Positions 35,612 to 45,364 of a stretch of 64,000 nt of DNA are shown here, piece after piece. Origin of the DNA: G965222335 sp965222335. GTDB taxonomy: Bacteria > Pseudomonadota > Gammaproteobacteria > Pseudomonadales > Halieaceae. The position numbers and the translations under genes are program-made. Position 1 is the stretch's first letter. Every line of letters starts with the position of its first letter. The notes beneath the pieces were generated by a model. The model was not told where the DNA came from and searched no databases. It saw only the letters and a list, made by a program, of their open reading frames with translations. Location: NCBI GenBank assembly GCA_965222335.1, contig OZ244944.1, positions 2,480,001 to 2,544,000 on the forward strand, read 5' to 3'.

Positions 35612-37369
35612 CTAAAACTTGCCGGCAATTTCCGGATTCTCGCCCGTTATGCTCCCCAGCGCCTCGAGGACCGTGGACTGGCGCAGGATTTGCGGCAGGA
35701 TCAGCGGCTCCCGCGAGCGGTCGCCGGGGTAGAGAACGTACAGGGGGATCCCGTTGCGCCCGTGCTCGCGCAGGAAGGCGGCGATGTCGGCGTCGTAGTT
35801 GGTCCAGTCCGCCACCATGTAGGTCACCCCCAGGCGGGCGAAGCTCTCGCGGATTCTCTCGGTGTGCAGCACCGCGCGCTCATTGGCGATGCAGGTGATG
35901 CACCAGTCGGCGGTCACGTCGACGAACACCGGGGTACCGGCGGCGCGCAGGGAAGCCAGGGCATCGGCGGACCAGGCCACGCCGTAGCCCGGCTCGCGAT
36001 CGGCCGCATCCGGGGGGGTGCCACGCCAGGCGCCGAGGGCAATGGCAATGACCAGGCAGCCCAGGGCCACGACCCGGCGCAACAGGCTGGCGCGCCAGGC
36101 CCACAGGGCCAGGGCCAGGAACAGCCCCCCCAGCAGGGCAGCGGCCATGGTATCCACACCGGCCTGGCGGCCGGCCACCCACAGCAGCCAGATCGCGCTG
36201 GCATACAGGGGAAAGGCGAGAGCCTGTTTCAGGGTCTCCATCCACGGCCCCGGTTGCGGCAGCAGGCGCCGCGCCAGGCCGCTGTAGCTGAGCAGCACCA
36301 GCGGTGCCGCCATGCCCGCCCCCAGGGCGGCGAACACGCCGAGGCCAATGGCCGCTGGCTGGGTAACCGCGAAGCCCAGGGCGGTGCCCATCAGCGGTGC
36401 CGTGCAGGGGCTGGCAACCACCACAGCCAGGACCCCGGTGAAGAAGCTGCCGCTGTCACCCTGGCGGCCGGCGAGTCCGGATCCCGCGTTCATCCACCCG
36501 GCTCCGAGCTCAATCACCCCGGACAGGGCCAGGCCCATGGCCAGGAAGAGGTAGGCCAGCGCGATCACGAAGCCGGGGCTCTGCAGCTGGAAGCCCCAGC
36601 CGATGGCCTGGCCGGCCTGTTGCAGGGCAATCAGGAGGGCGGCCACGAGGATGAAGCTCACCACCACGCCGGCCGCGTAGATCCAGCTCTGGCGGTGGCG
36701 GGCATGGGCGCTGCTGTGGGCGAAGCTGAGCACCTTGAGGGACAGCACGGGAAATACGCAGGGCATCAGGTTGAGCAAGGTGCCACCGAGGAAGGCCAGC
36801 ACCACCATATACAAAACCCTGGTCGGGTCCGCCACCGCGGCGGTGGGTGCCTGGCTCGTTGTGGGTGCGGCGCGTGACGGCGGCGCCTGCTCGTCAATCG
36901 CGCCGCTGGCAAAATCCACGGCGAAGACCTGGGTCCGGGGCGGGTAGCACAGGCCCGCATCGGCGCAGCCCTGGCTGGTCACGGTGAGCTGGGCACGACC
37001 GTCCTTGCGCTCGGTTGCCAGGCTGATATCGGCACTGTTGTAGTACACCCGGGTGTCGCCAAAGAACTCATCGGTGCGCTCGATCGCCGGCGGAAAATCC
37101 GCGGTGAGTGGCACCTCACCATCGGCGTCTTCGAGATGAAAGCTGAAGCGGTGCTGGTACAGGTAGTAATTGTCGGCAATCTGCCAGTACAGGCGCAGGC
37201 CCTCGGGTACCACCTCTATCGCCAGCGGGTAGGCTTCCTCCACCGGCAGGAATTCCGGGCCGGATGTGGAGGCGCCGAAAGAGGCGCCGGCGGCTGGGCC
37301 GTCGTTGCCAAACTGGGCGAAGCTCAGGCTGCTAGCCAGCAATAACAGGCTCGCAAGGACGAGACGCAT
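35612..37369 (-). CDS. dsbD: Thiol:disulfide interchange protein DsbD
   Basis: A 585-residue inner-membrane protein that passes electrons from cytoplasmic thioredoxin to periplasmic partners. The signal peptide is residues 1-18. The N-terminal periplasmic domain has its Cys pair in GCADAGLCYPP. The membrane domain (about 185-440) has eight segments, with the redox cysteines in LMPCVFPVLSLK and ASPCTAPLMG. The C-terminal thioredoxin domain has WCITC. All six catalytic cysteines are present. Ribosome site AAGGAG precedes the ATG. It appears to be a single gene with an extended -10 promoter. Confidence 0.96.
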   Translation of the reverse strand: MRLVLASLLLLASSLSFAQFGNDGPAAGASFGASTSGPEFLPVEEAYPLAIEVVPEGLRLYWQIADNYYLYQHRFSFHLEDADGEVPLTADFPPAIERTDEFFGDTRVYYNSADISLATERKDGRAQLTVTSQGCADAGLCYPPRTQVFAVDFASGAIDEQAPPSRAAPTTSQAPTAAVADPTRVLYMVVLAFLGGTLLNLMPCVFPVLSLKVLSFAHSSAHARHRQSWIYAAGVVVSFILVAALLIALQQAGQAIGWGFQLQSPGFVIALAYLFLAMGLALSGVIELGAGWMNAGSGLAGRQGDSGSFFTGVLAVVVASPCTAPLMGTALGFAVTQPAAIGLGVFAALGAGMAAPLVLLSYSGLARRLLPQPGPWMETLKQALAFPLYASAIWLLWVAGRQAGVDTMAAALLGGLFLALALWAWRASLLRRVVALGCLVIAIALGAWRGTPPDAADREPGYGVAWSADALASLRAAGTPVFVDVTADWCITCIANERAVLHTERIRESFARLGVTYMVADWTNYDADIAAFLREHGRNGIPLYVLYPGDRSREPLILPQILRQSTVLEALGSITGENPEIAGKF

Positions 37370-37395
37370 GTAAACTCCTTGTAATTAAGGGCCGC

Positions 37396-37404
37396 ATTAT
37401 ATCA
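37396..37404 (-). promoter_or_regulatory. Extended -10 promoter for dsbD
   Basis: On the - strand the sequence is TGATATAAT, a consensus -10 with the TGn extension, 27 bases before the dsbD start. There is no recognisable -35, which fits the extended -10 class. Confidence 0.5.
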
Positions 37405-37542
37405 AGGCCCGATCGTTTGCGCGCCGGGGCATTGGCTGGCCGAACCGTGGGAACGAGGTCAATGTTATAGTGTCTGACGCTGCGGGCGTGAGATAGGTTC
37501 CCCGCACGCGGTCAACGGGTGCTGGATTCAGGGAGTGGTGGT

Positions 37543-38037
37543 ATGCGCAATAAATTGGACACAGGTTTGGGTTATCGTCGCCTGGCGTGTCTGCTGTTGG
37601 CGGCGGGAGGCCTCACGCTGGGGGCTGCAACCCATGCGGAACCGGCCGCGGTGACGATCAGTGACGCCTGGGTGCGGGCGCTGCCCCCGACCCAGCGCAA
37701 CACCGCGGCTTATCTGCAGGTCCACAACCCCGGCGCGGCCCCGGTGCGCATCACCGGCGGTAGCACGGCACTTGCCGAAGCGGTGGAGATCCACGAGAGT
37801 GTGTCCGAGGATGGCATCATGCGCATGCGGCAGCTACAGGCGCTGAGCCTCGCTCCGGGGGAGACCCGCGAACTGGCCCCTGGCGGCGTGCACCTGATGC
37901 TGCTGGGCCTGGAACGCATGCCTGCGCCCGGGGATACACTCTCCCTCTGCCTGACCGTAGAGGGCGCCGATCCCGTGTGCAGTGATGCGCCGGTGCGCCG
38001 GGACATGGGCGACGCCGGCCACGCTCATCACCACTGA
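37543..38037 (+). CDS. PCuAC-type periplasmic copper chaperone
   Basis: A 164-residue exported protein. The signal peptide runs to about residue 30 (LLLAAGGLTLGAATHA). The PCuAC (DUF461) domain follows, with the copper ligands expected in EIHESV, IMRMRQL and GGVHLMLLGL, the HxnMx..HxM pattern. The C-terminal GHAHHH adds a further metal-binding tail. These proteins deliver Cu(I) to the CuA site of cytochrome oxidase. AGGGAG four bases before the ATG supports the start. A TGTTATAGT near 37463 may be its -10. It lies divergent from dsbD, which is fitting since copper delivery needs reduced thiols. Confidence 0.9.
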   Translation: MRNKLDTGLGYRRLACLLLAAGGLTLGAATHAEPAAVTISDAWVRALPPTQRNTAAYLQVHNPGAAPVRITGGSTALAEAVEIHESVSEDGIMRMRQLQALSLAPGETRELAPGGVHLMLLGLERMPAPGDTLSLCLTVEGADPVCSDAPVRRDMGDAGHAHHH

Positions 38038-38080
38038 AACCACGTTACGCCGCAGCTGGAATTAACCACAGGAGCAGGGA

Positions 38081-39127
38081 ATGAACGACCACAACCGGGA
38101 CACCGTGACCACATGGTCTGATCGCTGGCAGGACTGGCGCGATCGCCTCGGCTGGCGCTGGCCCCTGCGGCTGCTGGCGGCCTACCTGGTGATCACCGTG
38201 CTGCTGGGTATGTACTGGAGCCTGGCGCCGGCGCAGTTCGACGTCGAGGCGAAGGCCGAGGTGCTGGTGAGCGAAGAGAACGGCCGCGTGGTCACCGGTG
38301 CCGTCACCACCAGCGCCCTGATCGGGGTGATGGAGACCCTACTGGAGAAGCGCGGCGGTTACCTCAGCAATGACCGCTTCCCCCCGGGCCTGTGGCTGGA
38401 CAATATCCCCAACTGGGAATACGGGGCCCTGATCCAGTCCCGGGACCTGGCGCGGGCCATGCGCGAGGTGTACAGCCGTTCCCAGAGCCAGTCCACGGAG
38501 GACAAGGCCCTGGCGGAGGCGGAACCGCGCTTCAACTTCAACGCCAACAGCTGGATCCTGCCGGCGTCGGAGTCCGAGTATCGCGACGGCATCCGCTTCC
38601 TGCGGGGCTATCTGGCCCGACTGGTAGACGATGATGCCAGCGACGCCCAGTTTTACGCCCGCGCCGATAACCTGCGCTACTGGCTGAACACGGTGGACTC
38701 GCGCCTGGGCAGCCTGTCACAGCGCCTGAGTGCCAGCGTCGGCCAGCGGCGCCTGAATACCGATCTGGCCGGTGACCAGAGCGCTGCCCAGGCGACCCCG
38801 GCGCCGTCGGAAATGACCGTGCGCACACCCTGGCTGGAAATCGACGACGTGTTCTTTGAGGCCCGCGGTACCGCCTGGGCCCTGATTCACTTCCTCAAGG
38901 CAGTGGAGGTGGATTTCGCCGATGTCCTCGAGAACAAGAATGCCCTGGTCAGCCTGCAGCAGATCATCCGTGAGCTGGAGGCAACCCAGGACACGGTGTG
39001 GAGCCCCATGGTCCTGAATGGGACCGGCTTTGGCATGCTGGCCAACCACTCGCTGGTGATGGCGAACTACCTGAGTCGCGCCAACGCCGCGATCGTCGAC
39101 CTGCGGGACCTGCTGGCCCAGGGCTGA
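38081..39127 (+). CDS. DUF2333 family inner-membrane protein
   Basis: A 348-residue protein. One membrane segment near residues 25-48 (LRLLAAYLVITVLLGMYWSL) is followed by a long soluble region that should face the periplasm. That region is rich in charged helices, with FPPGLWLDNIPNWEYGAL and PWLEIDDVFFEARGTAW as its most distinctive parts. This matches DUF2333, a gammaproteobacterial family without a known function. A ribosome site, GGAGCAGGG, precedes the ATG. It may be co-transcribed with the copper chaperone 43 bases upstream. Confidence 0.85.
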   Translation: MNDHNRDTVTTWSDRWQDWRDRLGWRWPLRLLAAYLVITVLLGMYWSLAPAQFDVEAKAEVLVSEENGRVVTGAVTTSALIGVMETLLEKRGGYLSNDRFPPGLWLDNIPNWEYGALIQSRDLARAMREVYSRSQSQSTEDKALAEAEPRFNFNANSWILPASESEYRDGIRFLRGYLARLVDDDASDAQFYARADNLRYWLNTVDSRLGSLSQRLSASVGQRRLNTDLAGDQSAAQATPAPSEMTVRTPWLEIDDVFFEARGTAWALIHFLKAVEVDFADVLENKNALVSLQQIIRELEATQDTVWSPMVLNGTGFGMLANHSLVMANYLSRANAAIVDLRDLLAQG

Positions 39128-39139
39128 CCGACGCGGGTT

Positions 39140-39487
39140 TCAGCCCTTGCGGTCGTAGCGCAGGCGGGTGCCGGTATCCAGGGACAGGCGGATCTCCGTG
39201 GCGCTGATTTCCGCCGGGAAATAGGTGCCGGAGAGCTTGGCATCCAGCAGGCTGGCGCCTTCCAGGTTGGTGTCGCGAAAGTCGATGCCCGAGAGGTCGG
39301 CATTGCGGAAATAGGCATTGCTGAAATCGAGGCCGCTGGCATTCATCTTGCGCAGGTCGCGGCCGCGGTAATCGCCGCTTTTCAGTTCCCCGGTATCCAG
39401 GGTATCGCGCTGTTTATTGAAGCCCTCAATGTCCTCGTTGCGCAGCAGCTGGTATAACGGGTCTTGCTTGATGACAGGCTTGGTCAT
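39140..39487 (-). CDS. Small pentapeptide-repeat protein
   Basis: A 115-residue protein starting MTKPVIKQDPLYQLL. Residues 40-85 contain about eight A(D/N)LxG-like pentapeptides (for example YRGRDLRKMN, GLDFSNAYFRNADLSG, ASLLDAKLSG), enough for two coils of a right-handed quadrilateral helix. The ends are unique. Larger pentapeptide proteins can mimic DNA and bind gyrase, but this one is too short to infer that. It is divergent from polB. Confidence 0.8.
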   Translation of the reverse strand: MTKPVIKQDPLYQLLRNEDIEGFNKQRDTLDTGELKSGDYRGRDLRKMNASGLDFSNAYFRNADLSGIDFRDTNLEGASLLDAKLSGTYFPAEISATEIRLSLDTGTRLRYDRKG

Positions 39488-39635
39488 GGCGGATGTATTC
39501 CATTCCTTGTGCAGTACCACACCGCGTCGCGCTGCGCGGTTTGAAGTAGCGGCCCGGCCGGGAGCGGCCCGGCCGGGCCGGTGGCGCGATGATGCAAGAG
39601 CATAGCACAGGCCGCGCCGGCCCCGGAGGGCCGCG

Positions 39636-41990
39636 GTGACCGATATCGATCGCGAGGGCAGCCTGCTCTCGCGCCACGCCCGCGATACGCCCGAGGGTGT
39701 CTGCCTGGAGTTCTGGTTCGCCACCAGCGAGGGGCCCCTGCGGGTGGAAATTCCCGGACAGGAGAGTGTGTTCTTCCTGCCCGCGGCCCAGGCGGAAGCC
39801 GCCGGCACCTGTCTCGCGGCTGAGCGCGGCCTGCAACTGCGGCCCCTGGCATTGCGCGATTTCGACCTTGCCCCCGTAGTGGGCCTGTACTGTCACGGCT
39901 ACCGTCAGGCCCGGCGCTGCGCGGGGCGCCTGCGGGATGCGGGCCTGACCCCGCTGGAAGCGGATATCCACCCCGCGGACCGCTACCTGATGGAGCGCTT
40001 TATTCGCGGCGCCGCGCGCGTCAGCGGGCGGGCCGAGGCGTCCCCCGGTGGGCTCTGTGTGCGCAATGCCCGGCTGCAGCCGGCGTCCTGCCGCGCGCCA
40101 CTGGCGGTAGTGTCTTTTGATATCGAGACGGCCATGCGCGGGGTCGAGCTGTTCTCCATCGGCGTGCACGCCTGGCGCGGCGAGTTGCACACGCGGCGGG
40201 TGTTCATGCTGGGGTCGGGAGCGACCCAGGACTACGTGGTGACCCTGGACTCCGAGCAGGCCCTGCTGCGCGCCTTTCTGGATTTTATCGCCAAGTTCGA
40301 CCCAGACGTTCTGATCGGCTGGAACGTGGTCAACTTCGACACCTGGTACCTGCAGCGGGTGGCGGACAAGCACCGCCGGCCGCTGACCCTGGGGCGCGGG
40401 GGCCAGGCGGTGCAGTGGCGCGAACTGAGCGATGACGGTGAGCGGCGGGCGGCGCGCCTGCCCGGCCGGGTATTGCTGGATGGCATCGAGTTGCTGCGGG
40501 CGGCATTCTACCGCTTCGAGAGCTTCTCCCTGAATCACGTCGCCGGCGAACTTCTGGGGGAGCACAAGCTGCTCAGCGGCAGCGACCGCGGCGGTGAAAT
40601 CGGGCGCCTGTTCCGGGAGGACAAGACCGCGCTGGCCGCCTACAACCTGCGCGACTGTGAGCTGGTCAGTGAAATCTTCACCCGGGCCCGCTTGCTGGAC
40701 TTCGCCCTGGCCCGCAGTGCCATGACCGGCCTCGACATGGACCGGCTGGGCGGGTCGGTAGCCGCCTTCGACAACCTGTACCTGCCGCGGCTGCACCGGG
40801 CCGGCTTCGTTGCTCCCAACGCCGCCCGCGACCAGGCACCCAGCCCCGGCGGCTTCGTGCTGGACTCGGCGCCGGGCCTTTACGACCACGTGCTGGTCCT
40901 GGACTTTAAAAGCCTGTACCCCAGTATTATTCGTACCTTCTTTATCGACCCGCTGGGCCTGGCCCTGGTGGGCGAGCTTCCGGCGGCGGCGACGGTACCC
41001 GGCTTTATCGGTGCCCGCTTCGCCCGCGAGGGTCACCTCTTGCCCGCGCTGATCAGCGAGCTGTGGGCGCTGCGGGATGCGGCCAAGGCGGCCGCCGACG
41101 GACCCCTGTCCCAGGCGATCAAGATCATCATGAACTCCTTTTACGGGGTCCTTGGCTCCCCTGGCTGCCGCTTCTTCGACGCCCGCCTCGCCAGTTCCAT
41201 CACCCTGCGCGGGCACAGCATCCTGCAGCAGTCCCGCGACCGCATCGAGGCCCTCGGCCACCGGGTCATCTACGGCGACACCGACTCCGTGTTCGTGTGG
41301 GTGCAGCGCGCCACCTCCAGCGCCGAGGCACAGCAGGCGGGGCGCGAGCTGCAACAGGCGCTCAATGCCTGGTGGCAGGAGGAGGTCGCCCGGGAGTTTG
41401 GCCTGGACAGCGCCCTGGAGCTGGAGTTCGAGACCCATTTCCGGCGCTTCCTGATGCCCACGGTGCGCGGCTCGGACAAGGGCAGCAAGAAGCGTTACGC
41501 CGGGCTGGTGGTCACTGCGGACGGGGAGGAGCTGGTATTCAAGGGCCTGGAAAACGTGCGTACTGACTGGACCCGCCTGGCCCGGGATTTCCAGCATGAA
41601 TTGTACCGCCGGATTTTTGCCGGCGAGCCCTTCGCGGAATACGTCAAGGCGCAGGTGCAGGCGGTGCTGGACGGTGCCTGTGACGAGCGCCTGGTCTACC
41701 GCAAGCGGCTGCGCCGGCGGCTGGATGATTACCAGCGCAACGTCCCGCCCCACGTGCAGGCGGCGCGCCGCTGCGCCGAACGCGGCTTGCCGGTGCCGGC
41801 CCGCGGTGACTGGGTCGATTACGTGGTCACCACTGCCGGGGCCGAGCCCGCGGCACGGGCCCTGTCACCGCTGGACTACCAGCACTACGTGGATCGGCAG
41901 CTGGAGCCGATCGCGGACGGTATCCTCGGTTTTGTCGGGGCCTCCTTTCGCGGCCTGGTGGACCGCCAGATTGGCCTGTTCAGCGGGTGA
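39636..41990 (+). CDS. polB: DNA polymerase II
   Basis: A 784-residue family B polymerase with 3'-5' exonuclease, normally induced by DNA damage and used in replication restart and lesion bypass. The exonuclease motif I is VVSFDIETAM near residue 165. The polymerase motifs are DFKSLYPSIIRTF (region II), KIIMNSFYGVLGS (region III) and YGDTDSVFVW (region I, catalytic Asp pair). Length equals that of the E. coli enzyme. The GTG start follows GGAGGG by six bases. I did not see a clear LexA box in the short upstream gap. Confidence 0.96.
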   Translation: MTDIDREGSLLSRHARDTPEGVCLEFWFATSEGPLRVEIPGQESVFFLPAAQAEAAGTCLAAERGLQLRPLALRDFDLAPVVGLYCHGYRQARRCAGRLRDAGLTPLEADIHPADRYLMERFIRGAARVSGRAEASPGGLCVRNARLQPASCRAPLAVVSFDIETAMRGVELFSIGVHAWRGELHTRRVFMLGSGATQDYVVTLDSEQALLRAFLDFIAKFDPDVLIGWNVVNFDTWYLQRVADKHRRPLTLGRGGQAVQWRELSDDGERRAARLPGRVLLDGIELLRAAFYRFESFSLNHVAGELLGEHKLLSGSDRGGEIGRLFREDKTALAAYNLRDCELVSEIFTRARLLDFALARSAMTGLDMDRLGGSVAAFDNLYLPRLHRAGFVAPNAARDQAPSPGGFVLDSAPGLYDHVLVLDFKSLYPSIIRTFFIDPLGLALVGELPAAATVPGFIGARFAREGHLLPALISELWALRDAAKAAADGPLSQAIKIIMNSFYGVLGSPGCRFFDARLASSITLRGHSILQQSRDRIEALGHRVIYGDTDSVFVWVQRATSSAEAQQAGRELQQALNAWWQEEVAREFGLDSALELEFETHFRRFLMPTVRGSDKGSKKRYAGLVVTADGEELVFKGLENVRTDWTRLARDFQHELYRRIFAGEPFAEYVKAQVQAVLDGACDERLVYRKRLRRRLDDYQRNVPPHVQAARRCAERGLPVPARGDWVDYVVTTAGAEPAARALSPLDYQHYVDRQLEPIADGILGFVGASFRGLVDRQIGLFSG

Positions 41991-41991
41991 A

Positions 41992-42993
41992 TTACTCGCC
42001 GAAGAATTCCCGCCGCAGGGCCGGGTAGTCTGCGGCGGGCAGGCGCGGCCCGTACTGGGACACCACCCGGCTGGCCGCGAGGCTGGCGAAGGCGCCGGCA
42101 CGGGCGTAGGTCTCGCCGCGGCCGATGGCGTACAGGAAGGCTCCGGCGAACATGTCGCCGGCGCCGTTGCTGTCCACGGCCTCAATCTTGTGGGGCGCAA
42201 TCCGTGCCAGCTCCCTGCCGTCGAAGGTCACCGCCCCGGCGGCGCCGCGGGTCACCACAAAGCTGCGCGCGACCTTGCGCAGTTCTTCCATGGCTGCATC
42301 CAGGGTGTCGGTCCTGGCCCAGCCCAGGGCCTCTTCCTCGTTGCAGAACACCAGGTCCAGCTGTTCGCCGATAATGTCCTGCATTCCCTCGCGAAAAAAC
42401 TCCACCATGCCCGGGTCGGAGAAGCTCAGGGCAGTCTTCACGCCCCGGGCCTCGGCTTCCTCCCGGGCGCGGATGGCGGCGGCGCGACCGGTGGGCGAGG
42501 TGACCAGGTAGCCTTCCAGGTAGAGGTACTCGGAATCCGCCAGGGCCCCGGTATCGAGCTGCGCGATCGACAGGGTCTCGGAGATGCCCAGGAAAGTGTT
42601 CATGCTGCGCTCGGCGTCGGGGGTGATCAGTACCAGGCACTTGCCGGTGGTGCCGGGTTCGCGGCCGTTGCGCAGGCAGTGCTCCACGCCCGCGGCCTCG
42701 AGATCGGCGACGTAGATATCGCCGTCGCTGTCGGCGGCAACCTTGCAGGACATAAAGGTGGGGCCGCCGAACTGGGCAGTGGCGATCATGGAGTTTCCGG
42801 CGCTGCCGCCGCTGGCGTGGTTGGCATGCACCAGGTGATCCTCCAGGTGTGACAGCAGCTCATCCTGACGGGCCTCGTCGACCAGGGTCATCAGGCTCTT
42901 CTCGACGCCCATGTCGGCCAGATCCCGGTCGCTGACCTCGACCTCCTTGTCCACCAGCGCCGCGCCGATGCCGTAAACCCAGTATTTTTTCAT
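41992..42993 (-). CDS. PfkB-family carbohydrate/adenosine kinase
   Basis: A 333-residue ribokinase-fold kinase starting MKKYWVYGIGAALVDKEVEV. It has the glycine-rich ASGGSAGNSM near residue 50 and the C-terminal anion-hole motif DSNGAGDMFAGAFLYAIG with the catalytic Asp. Relatives in pseudomonads are often called adenosine kinase; specificity is not settled by the motifs. Upstream in-frame codons before 42993 look non-coding. The gene is convergent with polB (stops one base apart) and divergent from mrcB. Confidence 0.88.
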   Translation of the reverse strand: MKKYWVYGIGAALVDKEVEVSDRDLADMGVEKSLMTLVDEARQDELLSHLEDHLVHANHASGGSAGNSMIATAQFGGPTFMSCKVAADSDGDIYVADLEAAGVEHCLRNGREPGTTGKCLVLITPDAERSMNTFLGISETLSIAQLDTGALADSEYLYLEGYLVTSPTGRAAAIRAREEAEARGVKTALSFSDPGMVEFFREGMQDIIGEQLDLVFCNEEEALGWARTDTLDAAMEELRKVARSFVVTRGAAGAVTFDGRELARIAPHKIEAVDSNGAGDMFAGAFLYAIGRGETYARAGAFASLAASRVVSQYGPRLPAADYPALRREFFGE

Positions 42994-43108
42994 CGTGGTG
43001 TGGTCCCCCTGCGTTGAGCCCGCTATTATCCCGATCCCCCTGGTAATTGAAAGCGCTTGCCGGTGTGACGCCGCCCCGCCGGCGGATGCGCTGCGGTACA
43101 CTCCACCG

Positions 43109-45364
43109 ATGCCCCGAACTCGCCGACCCCTGCTGAAAATCCTGCTGACCGCCCTGGCGGTGTTTGCCGGGCTGATCGTCTACCTCGACGCGCGGATCAC
43201 CAGCACCTTCACCGACAAGATGTGGGAGCTGCCGGCCAAGGTATACGCGCGGCCGCTGGAGCTGTTCGAGGGCCAGCACCTGAGCGCGGAAGACCTCGCC
43301 TACGAACTGGAGGTGCTGGGCTACCGGACGGTGGCGCGCGTGAGCCAGCCCGGCCAGGTGAGCCGCCAGGGCAGCAGCTTTGAGCTGTATACCCGCGGCT
43401 TCGACTTTCCCGGCGAGCGCGAGACCGCCCGCCGCGTGCGGGTGGGCCTTGCCGGTGAGCGGGTGCGCAGCCTGAGCGATGCCAGTGGTGCGGTTGACCT
43501 GATGCGCCTGGACCCCGTGCAGATCGGTGGTATCTACCCGTCCCACGGCGAGGACCGCATCCTGGTGCGCCTGGCGGATGTGCCGGACAGCCTGCGCCTG
43601 GGGCTGCTGGCGGTGGAGGACCAGCGGTTCTACGAGCACTGGGGTTTTTCGATCACCGGGATCCTGCGCGCGGCCCTGAGCAACGTGCGCTCGGGCGGCG
43701 TCGTGGCCGGCGGCAGCACCATCACCCAGCAGCTGGTCAAGAACTACTACCTGACCCCAGAGCGTACCATCGTGCGCAAGCTCACCGAGTTGCTGATGGC
43801 GGTCCTGCTGGACTTTCATTACAGCAAGGACCAGATCCTGGAGAGCTACATCAACGAGGTCTACCTCGGCCAGGAGGGTCCGCGGGCAATCCACGGTTTT
43901 GCCCTCGCCGCGCGCCATTATTTCGATACGCCCCTGGCGCAGCTGGGCCTGCACCAGCAGGCGCTGCTGATCGGCATGATCAAGGGCCCGTCCCTGTACA
44001 ATCCGCGCCGTAACCCCGAGCGGGCGAAGGAGCGCCGCGACCTGGTGCTGGATGTGATGGTGGACCAGGGGGTGATTTCCGCCGAGCACGCGACCGTGGC
44101 CCAGGCCATGCCGCTCGGCCTCAACAGCCAGCGCAATATCCGCGATACCTTCCCCGCCTACCTCGACCTGGTGCGGCGGCAGCTGCGGGAAGAGTACCGG
44201 GAGGAGGACCTGACCACCCTGGGGCTGAGTATCTTCACGCCTTTCGACCCCATCCTGCAGCGCCAGGCCGAGCGCAGCACCAACGCCGTACTGGACCATC
44301 TCGATGCCGGGGGAGACCTGGAGTCGGCAACCGTGGTGACCCGCTTCGACACCGGCGAGGTGGCGGCCCTGGTGGGGGGGCGCCAGGTGCGCTACGCCGG
44401 TTTCAACCGCGCCCTGGATGCGCGCCGGCCCGCGGGCTCACTGCTCAAGCCTGCGGTCTACCTGGCGGCGCTGGAGCAGCCGCAGCGCTACACCCTGGCC
44501 ACCCCGCTCGCAGACACCCCGCTGGAGGTCGCGGGCCCGGACGGTTCGGTCTGGGCGCCGCGCAACTTTGACCGGATGAGCCACGGTGATGTCCTGCTGC
44601 ACCGGGCGCTGGCCAATTCCTACAACCTGGCGACCGCCCGCCTGGGCATGGAGCTGGGGATCGACAAGGTGGTGGATATGCTGCAGCGCCTGGGGATCGA
44701 CGGCCCCATTCCCGAGGTGCCGGCGCTGACCCTGGGGGCGGGGGAGTACTCGCCCATGGATATGGCGGCGATGTACCAGAGCATCGCCGCGGGAGGCTTC
44801 CGCATGCCCCTGCGCAGCATTCGCGATATCGTCGATGCCCGCGGCGAAGCCCTGCGCCGCTACCCGCTGGAATACGACCGCACCGTGAGCCTGCAGGCGG
44901 TGCACCTGCTGCACTACAGCCTGCGCGAAGTGGTGCGCGAGGGCACCGGGCGCGGCGTCTACAACTACCTGGGGCCGCAGTTCGACGTGGCCGGCAAGAC
45001 CGGGACCACCAATGACGGCCGCGACTCCTGGTTCGCCGGCTTCTCCGGTGACCTGCTGGCGGTGAGCTGGATCGGTCGGGACGACAACGGCGGTACGGGC
45101 TTGACGGGAAGTACGGGGGCATTGAGAGTGTGGGCTCATTTCATGGCCCGGGCCAGCCAGCGCCCGCTGGGATACCGCATGCCCGACCAGATGACCCCGC
45201 ACTGGATTGACAGCTCCACGGGCTACCTCACCGGTGAGGGCTGTCCCGATGCCCGCCTGCTGCCCTTTATCACCGGCAGTGAGCCGAGCCGGCGCAGCAA
45301 CTGTGCCGGGCGCAGCAACCCGATCAAGGACTGGTTCCAGTCCCTGTTTGGCGGTAAGTCGTGA
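43109..45364 (+). CDS. mrcB: Penicillin-binding protein 1B
   Basis: A 751-residue bifunctional class A peptidoglycan synthase anchored by one membrane segment (about 8-28). A UB2H-like domain (about 60-140) is followed by the GT51 glycosyltransferase (about 145-330) with the catalytic Glu in EDQRFYEHWGF and GGSTITQQLVKNYYL. The transpeptidase has the nucleophile Ser in AGSLLKPAVYL, SYN in ALANSYNLATARL, and the KTGTT box. It is coupled by a GTGA overlap to the lipoprotein that follows. Confidence 0.96.
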   Translation: MPRTRRPLLKILLTALAVFAGLIVYLDARITSTFTDKMWELPAKVYARPLELFEGQHLSAEDLAYELEVLGYRTVARVSQPGQVSRQGSSFELYTRGFDFPGERETARRVRVGLAGERVRSLSDASGAVDLMRLDPVQIGGIYPSHGEDRILVRLADVPDSLRLGLLAVEDQRFYEHWGFSITGILRAALSNVRSGGVVAGGSTITQQLVKNYYLTPERTIVRKLTELLMAVLLDFHYSKDQILESYINEVYLGQEGPRAIHGFALAARHYFDTPLAQLGLHQQALLIGMIKGPSLYNPRRNPERAKERRDLVLDVMVDQGVISAEHATVAQAMPLGLNSQRNIRDTFPAYLDLVRRQLREEYREEDLTTLGLSIFTPFDPILQRQAERSTNAVLDHLDAGGDLESATVVTRFDTGEVAALVGGRQVRYAGFNRALDARRPAGSLLKPAVYLAALEQPQRYTLATPLADTPLEVAGPDGSVWAPRNFDRMSHGDVLLHRALANSYNLATARLGMELGIDKVVDMLQRLGIDGPIPEVPALTLGAGEYSPMDMAAMYQSIAAGGFRMPLRSIRDIVDARGEALRRYPLEYDRTVSLQAVHLLHYSLREVVREGTGRGVYNYLGPQFDVAGKTGTTNDGRDSWFAGFSGDLLAVSWIGRDDNGGTGLTGSTGALRVWAHFMARASQRPLGYRMPDQMTPHWIDSSTGYLTGEGCPDARLLPFITGSEPSRRSNCAGRSNPIKDWFQSLFGGKS

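Noticed and set aside
39426..41753. 775-codon frame on the - strand opposite polB
   Set aside because: polB on the other strand has all family B motifs; the antisense product has no recognisable domain. The real pentapeptide gene nearby is in a different frame.
42860..44299. 479-codon frame on the - strand opposite mrcB
   Set aside because: mrcB has clear GT51 and transpeptidase motifs; this frame has none.
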